Below are positions 17,503 through 28,700 of a stretch of 64,000 bases of DNA, one piece after another. Under the pieces are notes generated by a model. It ran no database searches. It saw only the letters and a program-made list of their open reading frames with translations, and was not told where the DNA came from. The stretch covers positions 94,694 to 158,693 of the forward strand of contig NZ_VTDM01000010.1 of assembly GCF_015627105.1 (NCBI RefSeq), given 5' to 3'. Position 1 is the stretch's first letter; every line of letters starts with the position of its first letter. The position numbers were made by a program, and so were the translations under genes. This stretch comes from Acinetobacter baretiae. Its GTDB lineage: Bacteria > Pseudomonadota > Gammaproteobacteria > Pseudomonadales > Moraxellaceae.

Positions 17503-19932
17503 ATGTCGAATATGAATAATAAGTTTCAAGTCAAACTGCTAGCACTTCTTATTGCAAGTAGTCTTTATCCTGTTGTAGTACAGGCACAAGAAAGTAAAAT
17601 ATCTACTGTAAATACAGAAAATGAGAATAAAGTACAGGCATTAAGTGCAATTATTGTGACAGGAACACGTAAAGTGAACCGTTCAGCGACACAATCTTCA
17701 CAACCTATTGATGTCGTTACGACAGAAGAATTACAAAAACGTACAGGCACGAGTGAATTAGGTACGGCACTTTCTAAACTCATTCCTTCGATTAATTTTC
17801 CAAGGCCATCTGTTGCAGATGGTACAGAGTTTGTGCGACCAGCACAGTTGAAAGGTTTATCACCTGATCAAGTATTGGTTTTGGTTAATGGTAAACGTCG
17901 TCATACGAGTGCTTTTATAAATATGGGAGGAACTATTGGTCGTGGTTCTTCACCAACAGACTTAAATGCCATTCCAATGTCTGCAGTAAGCCGTATTGAA
18001 GTATTAAAAGATGGTGCATCTGCACGCTATGGTTCAGATGCTATAGCAGGTGTCATTAATATTATATTAAAAACAGACACCAATCATGGTGATGTTGGCG
18101 TACGATATGGTAAATATAGTGCAGGTGATGGTGAACAGAAGCAAACCTATGTATCTGGCGGTACAAGTTTAAATGGAAAAGGCTTTGTGACCTTTGCAGG
18201 AGAGTTAGAGGGAGACGAAAGTACAAATCGTGCAGGCTTAGATAGGCGTAATCCACTATCTAATACTTATGGTCAACGTAATTTTCGCTACGGTGACCCT
18301 AAACAAGAAAGTGTAAAAATCGCGCTAAACAGTGAATATGATTTAACTGATCATGCGACTTTATATAGCTTTGCCACATACAGCCGTAAAGATGCTGAAT
18401 CTGCTGCGTTTTATCGCTTAGATACGTCATTTGCCAACACTGAAAAAGGCAATAATCTCAAAAAAATGTATCCAAAAGGCTTTTTACCACTCATTTTTGG
18501 TCAGTCTGAAGATGTTGCTGGTGTATTTGGCATCAAGGGTGATCTTAATGATTGGCGTTATGATTTGTCTGCAGACTTTGGTCGGAACAAGTACCAAGTA
18601 CGAACAGATACTATCAACGTCAGTACTTATAACGATTTTAATTACACGCCAACACGTTTTTACAATGGTGCATTAATTAATGATCAAACAGTGGTTAATT
18701 TAGATTTATCACGTGATTTTGATGTGAACGGTTTAAGTGGGCCACTTACATTTTCTACAGGCGTTCAGTATTTGAATCAAAATTATCAAATCAAAGCAGG
18801 TGACCCAAATTCATATTACAAAACAGGTTCTTCAGGGTTGGCAGGCTTTAGAGATGCAGATGCAGGAAAATGGTCACGTGATAATCTTGCTGCCTATTTA
18901 GACGTCGATGCAATAATTACAGATAAGCTTTCTGGTTCATTGGCTTACCGTCATGAGTATTATAACGACTTTGGTCATACAAATAATGGTGCGTTGTCGT
19001 TGCGTTATGCACTCAATCCAATGATTGCATTTCGTGGTAATTTCTCTTCAGGCTTTCGTGTACCAAGTTTAGCGCAATCCAACTATACACAAACATCTTC
19101 ACAATTAATTAATCAAAGTATTGTTGAGGCTGGTACATTCTCTACCACTTCGAAGGTAGCACGATTATTAGGTGCAGAAGATTTAAGACCAGAAACATCT
19201 CGTGATTACAGTTTGGGCTTTGTACTGACACCAACTGACAATTTTTATCTTACTTTTGATGCTTATCTCATTGATATTAAAAACCGTATTAGCTTGTCAT
19301 CAAATATTGATGCAAGTAAACCCGCTGCTCAAGAATATCTGGTTGCACATGGGATTCGTGATATTAATTTTCAAACAGTACGTTTTTTTAATAATGCCGC
19401 AGATACTCGTACAAAAGGTTTAGACCTTGTTGCCAATTATGCATGGAATAACTTGCCTTATGGACAACTCAACACTTCACTTGCATATAATTATAATGAA
19501 AATAAAGTCACCAAGATTCGTGCCAACCCTGCTATTTTGGATGTCTTAGGAGGTAAACGTATAGATCGCCGTGAACAATACGGAATTTTAGCTGACAGTA
19601 CGCCAAAGCAAAAATTAAGTATAACCAATGACTATACATTAGGTCATTGGGGAATCAGTACTAATGTGACACGTTATGGTAGCTTTAAGTCATATAACAG
19701 CACAAATCCAAGTTTAGATCAAAAATATTCAGCAAAATGGCTATTAGATTTAGCATTGTCGTATAAAACGGATCATTGGAAATTTGAGATCGGTGGCGAT
19801 AATATTACCAATGTTTATCCAGATAAAGACCGTGATACAAAAGGTTCTGGTGGTAGTATTCAGTACAGTTTATTTTCACCATTTGGTGCAAATGGTGCAT
19901 TTTATTACACACGTATCAATTATCATTGGTAA
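17503..19932 (+). CDS. TonB-dependent outer-membrane receptor
   Basis: The protein imports a scarce ligand across the outer membrane using TonB energy. A signal peptide ends VVVQAQ near residue 28. The TonB box region is ALSAIIVTGTR (about 47-57), followed by a plug domain with VLVLVNGKRR and RIEVLKDGASARYGSDAIAGV near 164-185, then a 22-strand-type barrel ending in an aromatic residue (YHW). The length of 809 fits the family. A polar-amino-acid-type ABC importer follows on the same strand after a hairpin, which suggests a shared substrate. The ligand is unknown; no Fur box was seen, which argues weakly against iron. Confidence 0.88.
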   Translation: MSNMNNKFQVKLLALLIASSLYPVVVQAQESKISTVNTENENKVQALSAIIVTGTRKVNRSATQSSQPIDVVTTEELQKRTGTSELGTALSKLIPSINFPRPSVADGTEFVRPAQLKGLSPDQVLVLVNGKRRHTSAFINMGGTIGRGSSPTDLNAIPMSAVSRIEVLKDGASARYGSDAIAGVINIILKTDTNHGDVGVRYGKYSAGDGEQKQTYVSGGTSLNGKGFVTFAGELEGDESTNRAGLDRRNPLSNTYGQRNFRYGDPKQESVKIALNSEYDLTDHATLYSFATYSRKDAESAAFYRLDTSFANTEKGNNLKKMYPKGFLPLIFGQSEDVAGVFGIKGDLNDWRYDLSADFGRNKYQVRTDTINVSTYNDFNYTPTRFYNGALINDQTVVNLDLSRDFDVNGLSGPLTFSTGVQYLNQNYQIKAGDPNSYYKTGSSGLAGFRDADAGKWSRDNLAAYLDVDAIITDKLSGSLAYRHEYYNDFGHTNNGALSLRYALNPMIAFRGNFSSGFRVPSLAQSNYTQTSSQLINQSIVEAGTFSTTSKVARLLGAEDLRPETSRDYSLGFVLTPTDNFYLTFDAYLIDIKNRISLSSNIDASKPAAQEYLVAHGIRDINFQTVRFFNNAADTRTKGLDLVANYAWNNLPYGQLNTSLAYNYNENKVTKIRANPAILDVLGGKRIDRREQYGILADSTPKQKLSITNDYTLGHWGISTNVTRYGSFKSYNSTNPSLDQKYSAKWLLDLALSYKTDHWKFEIGGDNITNVYPDKDRDTKGSGGSIQYSLFSPFGANGAFYYTRINYHW

Positions 19933-19944
19933 GCTTTATTCCAA

Positions 19945-19984
19945 ACATGCATGTGTCTAAAAAGATACATGCATGTTTTTTATT
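19945..19984 (+). terminator. Terminator between receptor and binding-protein genes
   Basis: A 14-base stem (19945-19958 with 19963-19976, one mismatch) with an AAAA loop is followed by T's. It would end the receptor transcript or reduce read-through into the ABC genes, allowing more receptor than transporter. Confidence 0.75.
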
Positions 19985-19998
19985 TGTAGGATGTAAAG

Positions 19999-20979
19999 AT
20001 GTCCTCTATGACTCGAATTTTAATCTTATTTATCATGTGTTCGATAATCATGTTACAGGGTTGTGAACCCCACCAAAGCAGTGATTCATCTGTATCTAAT
20101 GCCACAATACTGACAATGCCTAAATCTATGCGAGATTTATTGGCACGTAATAGTATGCCCATTCATGGGAAAGTAGATATAACAGCAGTTGAAAGTATTC
20201 CAGCACATTATCATTTTGTGAATGCAGGTTATTTCACGGTTGCCGTTATTGCGGGTAACTCCCCGCCGATTACTACACTGGCATTAGATAATAAAACACC
20301 GATCGGTATTGAAGTTGATGTTGCTCGATTGATTGCAGATAGTTTAGGTCTTCAACTTAAGCTTGTACCTACCTCATGGGAAGATTGGCCTTTGGGGATT
20401 AATTCAGGAAAATACGATGCAGCACTAATTAATATTTCTGTAAGTAAAGCGAGAAAGGAACGATTTGATTTTGTCACTTATCGTAAAGATAGTTTAGGTT
20501 TGTTTGTGGCAAAAGATAGCTCCATTCAACATATTTCTGAAGCTAAAGATGTGGCAGGACAACGTGTAATTGTAGGTGCAGGAACAAATCAAGAAAAAAT
20601 TTTATTACGTTGGATTGATGAAAATCAAAAGCAGGGGCTAGCAACCACTACACCTGTGTATTTTGAAGATAAAGCGATGGCAATTTTAGCGATTGAATCA
20701 GGTCGGGCAGATGTTTATTTTGTACCTAATCCATCAGGTACATGGCGTATGGAAAATGGTGCGCGTATTAAACGAGTCGGTTATTTAAATGGGGGCTGGC
20801 CTAAAACAGCAGATATTGCAGTCACCTTAAAAAAAGGCACAGGGCTTGATCAAGCAATACACCTTGCAGTGAATGCCAATATTCAAAATGGAAATATGCA
20901 TACCGTACTTGCACGTTGGGGGCTTGTTAATGAAGTTTTACCATACTCTGAAATTAATCCTTCAGGTTTTGGGGAGTAG
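19999..20979 (+). CDS. Polar-amino-acid-type ABC solute-binding lipoprotein
   Basis: The lipobox MLQGC near residues 18-22 follows a short hydrophobic segment, so the protein is lipid-anchored. The body is a family 3 solute-binding protein: GIEVDVARLIADSLGLQLKLV near 112-132 and ISVSKARKERFDF near 158-170. About 70 residues precede the domain, longer than usual. AGGATG upstream supports ATG 19999. It heads a three-gene importer just after the TonB receptor. Family members bind amino acids, cystine or opines; the ligand here cannot be told. Confidence 0.82.
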   Translation: MSSMTRILILFIMCSIIMLQGCEPHQSSDSSVSNATILTMPKSMRDLLARNSMPIHGKVDITAVESIPAHYHFVNAGYFTVAVIAGNSPPITTLALDNKTPIGIEVDVARLIADSLGLQLKLVPTSWEDWPLGINSGKYDAALINISVSKARKERFDFVTYRKDSLGLFVAKDSSIQHISEAKDVAGQRVIVGAGTNQEKILLRWIDENQKQGLATTTPVYFEDKAMAILAIESGRADVYFVPNPSGTWRMENGARIKRVGYLNGGWPKTADIAVTLKKGTGLDQAIHLAVNANIQNGNMHTVLARWGLVNEVLPYSEINPSGFGE

Positions 20980-20985
20980 ATAAAA

Positions 20986-21885
20986 ATGATGAATCAAAAT
21001 TCACAGTTACCTTATCGGGTGGTTAAAGCTCGCCATCCTATGCGCTATATTGGAAGTGTTGTTGCTATATTATTTATTTTAATTTTATTAGAGTCTGTTT
21101 TTTTTAACTCAAAATGGGAATGGTCTGTTTTTAGATTATGGTTTTTTGATCCTGCAGTATTAAGTGGTTTATATTTAACTTTAAAATTGACCTTTGCAGC
21201 CATGTTATTGAGTTTTTTCTTGGGTGGACTTTTAGCAATGATGAGGCTATCGTCATCATGGTTAGTGCAAAGTGTAGCATGGTTTTATATTTGGTTATTT
21301 CGTTCTGTGCCATTGTTGGTGGTTTTAATTGTATTATATAACTTCTCCTATCTATATAAAAAAATTGCAATTGCAATCCCTTTTACAGAAGTCATTTTCG
21401 TCAGTTATAAAACAATTAATGCACTTGATCAATTTACCACAGCATTGATTGGTCTTGCGATTGTACAAAGTGCATATACTGCTGAAATTATTCGTGGTGG
21501 TATTTTGGCTGTAGATAAAGGTCAATTTGAGGCATCATCTGCGCTAGGTTTATCATGGTGGCATAGAACCTATCGTATTATATTTCCACAAGCTATTCGC
21601 AGTATTTTACCTGCTCTTGTAAATGAGTGTATTAGTTTATCTAAAGGCACAGCGATTGTTTATGTATTAGCTATGCCTGAGCTGTTTTATACGGTACAAA
21701 TGGTCTATAACCGTAATCAACAGATTATTCCATTACTGATGGTGGCTGCTGTTTGGTACACCATTATTACCAGTGTTTTCTCTATTGTTCAGTATGCAAT
21801 TGAAGCTAAACTTTCAAGAATACAAAAGCGCAATCATGGTTTTCAAGCATGGAAACATAGACTAACATCAAAGTGGGTAAAATAA
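20986..21885 (+). CDS. Polar-amino-acid-type ABC permease
   Basis: This 299-residue inner-membrane protein has a His/Met-family permease core: [20 protein letters not shown], then [20 protein letters not shown], about residues 165-205. About 60 extra N-terminal residues add a membrane segment. GGGGAG lies ten bases before ATG 20986. It starts seven bases after the binding-protein stop. It is the only permease gene, so it probably forms a homodimer. Confidence 0.88.
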   Translation: MMNQNSQLPYRVVKARHPMRYIGSVVAILFILILLESVFFNSKWEWSVFRLWFFDPAVLSGLYLTLKLTFAAMLLSFFLGGLLAMMRLSSSWLVQSVAWFYIWLFRSVPLLVVLIVLYNFSYLYKKIAIAIPFTEVIFVSYKTINALDQFTTALIGLAIVQSAYTAEIIRGGILAVDKGQFEASSALGLSWWHRTYRIIFPQAIRSILPALVNECISLSKGTAIVYVLAMPELFYTVQMVYNRNQQIIPLLMVAAVWYTIITSVFSIVQYAIEAKLSRIQKRNHGFQAWKHRLTSKWVK

Positions 21886-21886
21886 G

Positions 21887-22669
21887 ATGACGAAAGCTGT
21901 AAAGCATGCCTTAGGCCATATTTCTATTCAACATGTTTCTAAAAAATTTGGTGCTGAATATGCGCTTAGAAATGTCAATTTAGACCTTCCTGCTGGGTCT
22001 GTTACTGTGATTTTAGGCCCTTCAGGGTCAGGAAAAACCACTTTACTTCGAACGATAAATCACTTAGAAAAAGCAGATGAAGGTGTGGTAAAAATTGACA
22101 ATGATTTTATGGGGTATCGTTTAAAAAATAATGTGTTATATGAGCTAAAAGAACAAGAAATACTTAAACAGAGAATACATGTTGGATATGTTTTTCAAAA
22201 TTTCAATCTTTTCCCACATTTAACAGTTTTACAAAATATTATTGAAGCACCGCTTGCACATAAAAAGATGAATAAATCTCAAGCAATACATCAGGCACAA
22301 CAATTGTTAGCAAGTGTTGGTTTAGAGGAAAAAGCAGATGCATGGCCTCAACAGCTTTCAGGTGGACAGCAACAACGTGTAGCCATTGCAAGAGCGTTGG
22401 CATTAGAACCAAAAGTCATTTTATTTGATGAACCGACCTCTGCACTAGACCCTGAATTGGTTGGTGAAGTATTGGCCGTGATTAAGCAGTTGGCAAAACT
22501 TGGCAAAACAATGGTCGTTGTTACGCATGAAGTTGGTTTTGCCAAAGAGGTTGCTGACTATGTTGTTTTTATGGATAAAGGCATTGTTGTTGAGCATGGC
22601 CGTGCAGATATGGTGTTAAATCATCCAACTCAACAGCGTACTCAAAACTTTTTATCTAAAGTTATCTGA
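21887..22669 (+). CDS. Polar-amino-acid-type ABC ATPase
   Basis: It has Walker [10 protein letters not shown], signature [16 protein letters not shown], Walker [17 protein letters not shown] and the switch His in VVTHEVGFA, the standard form of GlnQ/HisP ATPases. The 260 residues fit. An insert between the first strands and the Q-loop ([17 protein letters not shown]) is longer than in GlnQ and resembles that of HisP. It begins one base after the permease stop. Confidence 0.9.
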   Translation: MTKAVKHALGHISIQHVSKKFGAEYALRNVNLDLPAGSVTVILGPSGSGKTTLLRTINHLEKADEGVVKIDNDFMGYRLKNNVLYELKEQEILKQRIHVGYVFQNFNLFPHLTVLQNIIEAPLAHKKMNKSQAIHQAQQLLASVGLEEKADAWPQQLSGGQQQRVAIARALALEPKVILFDEPTSALDPELVGEVLAVIKQLAKLGKTMVVVTHEVGFAKEVADYVVFMDKGIVVEHGRADMVLNHPTQQRTQNFLSKVI

Positions 22670-22723
22670 AATAGCGATTGATATTTGGTGTTGAATATGC
22701 TTTTATTCAAAGATAACTTTTGA

Positions 22724-23116
22724 ATGGTTGTTGCTGTGAAAGCGAAATCCGTATTTTTCATGTTACTTAGCTGTGTATTGCTACTCCAAGGTGTTTGGAA
22801 CGTAGCTGCTGCTTTGTGTTTGCATGAAAATACACAGATGACTACAGTAGATCGTTCGCATTTTGGTCACCATGTCGTGACCACAAGTCATAACACGTTG
22901 CATACTCAATTAGAGAAAGTCATCGCTTCTGAACAACATGATCATAGTGATCATTTACCATCACTGAATCCAATCATGTTGTCTCAATCGCAACAAGCGA
23001 TAGAACACGCTGCACATAAGTATGTGTTAACCCGCGATAGAACAGATTGGGAAAACTTATATCAATCACCTGATCTGGCATTTAGCTCCCCACCTCCGAT
23101 ACTTACCCCGCTATAA
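22724..23116 (+). CDS. czcI: CzcI-like His-rich periplasmic protein
   Basis: The 130-residue protein has an N-terminal hydrophobic signal and clusters of His (FGHHVV, EQHDHSDH, EHAAH), as in CzcI proteins encoded ahead of czcCBA in many proteobacteria. It may bind cadmium, zinc or cobalt and tune the pump; its biochemical role is not settled. No good ribosome binding site precedes ATG 22724, and GTG 22736 is an alternative start. The gene lies 58 bases upstream of czcC on the same strand. Confidence 0.72.
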   Translation: MVVAVKAKSVFFMLLSCVLLLQGVWNVAAALCLHENTQMTTVDRSHFGHHVVTTSHNTLHTQLEKVIASEQHDHSDHLPSLNPIMLSQSQQAIEHAAHKYVLTRDRTDWENLYQSPDLAFSSPPPILTPL

Positions 23117-23174
23117 GGTGGGGTAGCCAAAAAATAGCCCACCGTCATAAATTTTATTTTATACGGGGCATTTT

Positions 23175-24530
23175 ATGTTCAAATCTATATTCAAACATCG
23201 TAGTCAAATCGTGCGTGCTGTTTTGCCGCAATCTATACGGCTTAGTATGGGCGTTGCAGTCGTGTCGATGGTCAGCCTATCACACGCCAATTTAAGCTTA
23301 AATGAGCTGAATGAAAAAGTATCTGCTTACCAACAAAGCAAAATGGTATGGCAAACACAACAAGATATTTTACAGCTTGAACGTAAGCATCAATTGACGT
23401 GGCAAAACCCAACATTAACTGTACAGCAAACAGGGTTTAAAAATAGCCAAGAACAAGAGCTAGAAGTTCTAATTTCACAGCCTATTGATGTTTTTGCAGT
23501 GCGACGTAAAGCAGCAAATTTGGTCGATTTACAAGCTGAACAAACTGCTCTGTTAGAAAAGAGTATGCAGCAACAACAAGCTTTGGCATTAGAATACTTC
23601 TGGGTACAGTTACATTTATTTAGTCAAGACGTTGAGCTGTTAAAACAACAGCTGCAAATGAGTCAGGAAAACTTAGATGCAACAAAGCAACGCTTTAAAG
23701 CAGGCTCTATTGCACAATTAGATGTAGATCGAGTGGAAATCCAACATTTAGATTTACAATCAAGCTATTTACAGCAAGTACAAGCATTAAACGCCATGAA
23801 GCGTCAACTCTCGAGTACATGGGGAGAAAATACAACGGCGTATGAATTATCGACTTTAGAAACTTTAAATAAGACGTCTATTCGTGAAAGACTGAATATT
23901 GATGCAAAAAGTAATGTAAATGTACGTTTAATGCAATTACAAAGTCGCGAATCTGAAGCACAACTTGCTTATTTAAAAGCGCAAGCTAAGCCTATGCCTA
24001 CATTAAGTTTTGGTGTGGTTTCTGTTCAAGATGCAGACTCTAAAGCCAAAGATCAACAGGTGCGTGTAGGTGTGGAATTACCATTAGCGGTCTTTCAACG
24101 TCAACAGTATCGTCAACAGATTGAGCATTTGAAAATGCAAACAACGGCTCAAGCTCAACCTCGCTATCAGAAAAATTCAGAATTAAATCAAACAAGAATT
24201 AATTCTGAATATGACATGTTGTATGAACAATACCAGCAAGTGACGCAACAACAAATTCCACTTGTTAAATCGATGAAAGAAAAAACCTTAATTGGGTTTA
24301 TGGCAGGAAAATACACCGTGACAGAGGTTCAATTGGCAACTTCTGCATTACAACAACGCCAATTACATGCGCTTCAAATTAAGAAACAGCTTTGGAATAA
24401 ATATCTCGAACAAAAAGCAATGCTACTTGGTATCTCTTTCGAGCAAATTTCTAACATAAATATGGTGAATGATTTAAATCAGGATCTTTGGCGTAATACA
24501 CGTAATTTACCTGTCGTGGGTGGGGAGTAA
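23175..24530 (+). CDS. czcC: CzcC-like outer-membrane efflux protein
   Basis: This is the outer-membrane channel of a CzcCBA heavy-metal efflux complex. The 451-residue TolC-type protein has an N-terminal signal segment ending SHANLS and long Gln-rich helical repeats that form the periplasmic barrel. QERFKAGSIAQLDVDRVEI-like TKQRFKAGSIAQLDVDRVE near residue 172-190 is the conserved OEP motif. Its end lies five bases before the czcB start. Confidence 0.88.
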   Translation: MFKSIFKHRSQIVRAVLPQSIRLSMGVAVVSMVSLSHANLSLNELNEKVSAYQQSKMVWQTQQDILQLERKHQLTWQNPTLTVQQTGFKNSQEQELEVLISQPIDVFAVRRKAANLVDLQAEQTALLEKSMQQQQALALEYFWVQLHLFSQDVELLKQQLQMSQENLDATKQRFKAGSIAQLDVDRVEIQHLDLQSSYLQQVQALNAMKRQLSSTWGENTTAYELSTLETLNKTSIRERLNIDAKSNVNVRLMQLQSRESEAQLAYLKAQAKPMPTLSFGVVSVQDADSKAKDQQVRVGVELPLAVFQRQQYRQQIEHLKMQTTAQAQPRYQKNSELNQTRINSEYDMLYEQYQQVTQQQIPLVKSMKEKTLIGFMAGKYTVTEVQLATSALQQRQLHALQIKKQLWNKYLEQKAMLLGISFEQISNINMVNDLNQDLWRNTRNLPVVGGE

Positions 24531-24534
24531 AATC

Positions 24535-25788
24535 ATGAGTGCACAAAAAAAACGTATGGAATGGGTGTGGGTTTTAATTCTAGCTGTGGTTACGGCAGGT
24601 ATTGCACTAGGATTATTCTTTAAATCTGATAAAGATGCGCATGGCGAAGAAAAAGATCATGAGCACTCAGAGAAAGAAAAAGAAAGTAAAACTGCAGATG
24701 AGCATGAGCATTCAGAAGGTGAAGGTGAGCATGATGAAACAGAAGAATCTGAAGAAGCCATCAAAATGTCTGCAACTCAAGCAACGGAACAGGGCATTCA
24801 ATTTGCTCAAGTTGATGAAGGAAAAATCAGTGCAACACAGCGCTATCCTGCGAAGATTGTGAGCAATTTAGACCAACAGGCGCATATTTCTTCTGGTTAT
24901 GCAGGACGTGTGGAACAGGTCAATGTTGTATTGGGCCAAAGTGTGAAAAAGGGACAAGTTATCGCGACCATTTATGCACCTGATTTAATTGAACAGCAAG
25001 CCAATCTAGATATTGCTGTTCAAAACTTAGCGCTTGCAAAACAAGACTATTTACGTGAGAAAACTTTATTTGATCAGGGTGTATCGGCAAAACAAGACTA
25101 TTTACGTGCACAAAATGGATTTAAACGTGCTGAAATTGAAGTGCAAGCATTACAAAGCAAGTTTAAGGCATTGGGTTTAAGAGTACATGCCCAAGGACGT
25201 TATGCGATTTCATCACCTATAGATGGAGTGGTGTCTAAAAAAGATCTTGTTGTTGGAGAGTACGTTCAAATGACAGATCAATTGGTGACGATTGATCAAA
25301 CAGGTCGTTTATGGCTTGAGTTTATTTTACCTAGCAATGTCATTGTTCGCCCACAGCAGAAAATTAATTTCCAATCGTTACAGTCAGATGTGATTTCTCA
25401 AGCAGTTGTTAAGCGCATATTACCTGAAGCAGATACAACGACAGGACAATTAAAAATACAGGCTGAAGTATCAGACTCATCTGTAATTTTAAAGCCTAAT
25501 GTGATGGTTAATGTTTGGCTAGCTAGTAACAATGATGAGGTTGTTGTACCACGTGTTGCAAAATCGGCAGTGCAACAGGTTGAAGGGAAAGCCGTTGTCT
25601 TTGTGGTACAGGAAAAAGAAGGGCAATTGCAATTTACCCCTCAACCTGTAGACCTTGGCGCAACATCAAGCGATCAAAAATGGATCGAAGTGAAATCTGG
25701 ACTCACGCAAAAACAGCGTTATGTGACTCAAGGTAGCTTCGTTTTGAAATCTGAAATGGAAAAATCAGAGGCCGGCCATGCACACTAA
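24535..25788 (+). CDS. czcB: CzcB-like membrane fusion protein
   Basis: This periplasmic adaptor links CzcA to CzcC. After one membrane helix (about 8-26) comes a 45-residue stretch very rich in His, Glu and Lys (residues about 30-76), a likely metal-binding arm. The rest is a HlyD-type adaptor with GRVEQVNVVLGQSVKKGQVI and two lipoyl halves. ATG 24535 follows GGGGAG by nine bases; an in-frame start at 24520 would overlap czcC. Its end overlaps czcA by 11 bases. Confidence 0.9.
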   Translation: MSAQKKRMEWVWVLILAVVTAGIALGLFFKSDKDAHGEEKDHEHSEKEKESKTADEHEHSEGEGEHDETEESEEAIKMSATQATEQGIQFAQVDEGKISATQRYPAKIVSNLDQQAHISSGYAGRVEQVNVVLGQSVKKGQVIATIYAPDLIEQQANLDIAVQNLALAKQDYLREKTLFDQGVSAKQDYLRAQNGFKRAEIEVQALQSKFKALGLRVHAQGRYAISSPIDGVVSKKDLVVGEYVQMTDQLVTIDQTGRLWLEFILPSNVIVRPQQKINFQSLQSDVISQAVVKRILPEADTTTGQLKIQAEVSDSSVILKPNVMVNVWLASNNDEVVVPRVAKSAVQQVEGKAVVFVVQEKEGQLQFTPQPVDLGATSSDQKWIEVKSGLTQKQRYVTQGSFVLKSEMEKSEAGHAH

Positions 25789-28700
25789 AACAGACCAAGA
25801 CTTACCGAAACCACAAGGGCTATTTGACCGAATTATTCAAGCATCTATAAAAAATGCTTTATGGGTGGTGTTGTTTACGTTTATTTGGATTGTGGTGGGT
25901 ATTTTAAGTTACCAAAAACTATCCATCGATGCTGTGCCTGATATTACCAATGTACAGGTACAAATTAATAGTTCAGCTAAAGGTTTTACGGCATTAGAAA
26001 CAGAACAGCGGATCACTTATCCGATTGAAACTGCGATGTCGGGTTTACCTAATTTACAACAAACACGCTCAGTGTCACGTTATGGTTTATCACAAGTTAC
26101 TGTTGTGTTTAAAGATGGCACAGACATTTACTGGGCTCGACAATTAATTAATGAGCGATTGCAACAAGCACGTGAAGAAATGCCTAAATCGGTTGAACCT
26201 GAAATGTCTCCGATTTCTACAGGTTTAGGTGAAATTTATCAGTGGGTGGTGCGTGCGGAACCTAATGCTAAAAAACCAGATGGTCAGGCATATACACCGT
26301 TAGACTTAAGGGAAATTCAAGACTGGATTGTTCGACCACAACTACAGCGTGTTGCAGGGGTTGCAGAAGTCAATAGCATTGGGGGTTACAATAAAACGTA
26401 TATTGTGACGCCAAATTTACAGCGTTTACAGCAATTGAATGTTTCGTTAGAAACTTTGTTGCAAGCACTTGAAGTAAGTAATGAAAATCGTGGTGCGGGT
26501 TTTATTGAACAAAATGGTCAACAACTCACAGTGCGTGTTCCTAACACTTTAAATCGTTTGAGCGATATCGAAAATGTTATGGTGGAGCAAAAGCAAGGCG
26601 CTATTATTCGTGTTGCTGATGTCGCGACTGTTGCAATTGGGCATGACTTGCGCACAGGTGGTGCAACATATAATGGGCAAGAAACCGTACTTGGTATTGC
26701 CATGATGATGATGGGTGAGAACAGTCGTAGTGTTGCTCAAAAAGTACATCAAAAAATGCAAGAAATTCAGGGAACTTTACCTGATGGTGTTGTGATTGAT
26801 ACAGTATATGACCGAACCAGTTTGGTGGATAAAGCCATCAAAACAGTGGCTAAAAACTTAATTGAAGGTGCCATTTTAGTCATTGCCATTTTATTCATTT
26901 TTTTAGGAAACTTACGTGCTGCATTAATTACGGCCTGTGTTATTCCACTATCGATGTTATTTACCTTAACAGGAATGGCTGAGCAAAAAATTAGTGCTAA
27001 CCTCATGAGTTTAGGTGCATTAGACTTTGGAATTATTGTTGATGGTGCTGTCGTAATTGTTGAAAACTGTATACGGCGTTTAGCAACAGCACAACATCAA
27101 AAAGGGCGATTACTGACAAAATCAGAACGTTTTACGGAAGTATTCTTAGCCGCACAACAAGCCCGCAGACCTTTGATTTTTGGTCAGCTGATTATTATGG
27201 TGGTGTATATTCCTATTTTTGCACTGACAGGTGTAGAGGCAAAATTATTTCACCCTATGGCGATGACTGTGGTACTTGCTTTAATTGCAGCGATCATTTT
27301 GTCCGTGACTTTTGTACCTGCGATGGTTGCATTATGTGTAACAGGTCGTGTGCAGGAAAAAGAAAGTCGTTGGATGCATTATATTAAAAGCAAATATGAG
27401 CGTGGTTTAGATGTTTGCTATGCGTATAAACGGGTATTACTTGCGGGAATCGTTGCAATACTTTGTGTGACAGGCATGTTGTTTGTGAAAATGGGAAGCG
27501 AGTTTACACCGAAACTGAGTGAAGGTGATTTTGCAATACAATTTATGCGTTCACCAAGTACGGGTATTGAACAATCGTTACTCATGCAGGAAAAAGTAGA
27601 ACAGCATTTGCTTAAAAACTTTCCAGAGATAAAAGCAATCTTTGCTCGAACAGGTACTGCGGAAGTGGCAACAGATGTTATGCCACCAAATATCTCAGAC
27701 AGTATTGTGCTACTTAAACCACATAAGGAATGGCCAAACCCTAAAGAAAGTTTATCTGATTTACGTCAGCGAATGATGAAAGATGTTGATCAACTGTCTG
27801 GTAATGCCAATGAGTTTTCACAACCGATTGAATTACGCTTTAATGAGCTAATTTCAGGGATCCGTAGTGACATTGGTGTTAAATTATTTGGTGATGACTT
27901 AGATGTTTTGGCACAAGAAGCACAAAAAATCGAAAAGCAACTCAAAAATATTCCAGGTGCTAGTGAGGTAAAAGTCGAGCAGACGCAAGGATTGCCGATG
28001 CTTAATGTTGAGGTTAACCATCAAGCTGCTGCGCAATACGGTGTTTCTGTTAAACATATTCAAGACCTTGTTGCCTTGAGTGTAGGAGGACAATCGGTTG
28101 GACAAATTTTACAAGGCGATCGCCGTTTTGACTTCGTTGTACGCTTAAATCCAAGTATGCAAAGTCCTGAACAATTGAAAAATTTACCTGTGCAATTACC
28201 AAATGGTGGTTTGGTGGCTTTAAAAGATATTGCAACAGTCAATGAAATTTTAGCAGCCAGCCAAATTAGTCGCGAAGATGGAAAACGCCGTATTGTTGTT
28301 TCTGCGAATGTTCGAGACCGCGATTTAGGTTCATTTGTGGAAGAAGTCCAAAGTCGTTTGTCTGAGACTAAATTACCTGTTGGTTATTGGATGAGCTTTG
28401 GCGGACAGTTTGAAAACTTACAGTCTGCGACACAACGTATGCAAATTGTGGTACCGATTGCATTGGTGCTTATCTTTGCATTGTTAATGGCTGTATTTGG
28501 ACGTGTACAAGAAAGCCTGCTTGTCTTTATGGGTGTCCCTTTTGCGCTATCAGGTGGCGTAATTGCGTTATGGCTCAGAGATATTCCACTGTCCATGTCT
28601 GCAGGTGTTGGTTTTATTGCACTGTCAGGGGTGGCCGTGCTGAATGGTTTAGTCATGTTAAGTTTTATTAAGGAATTACGTCAAACGCAAGACATTGTTT

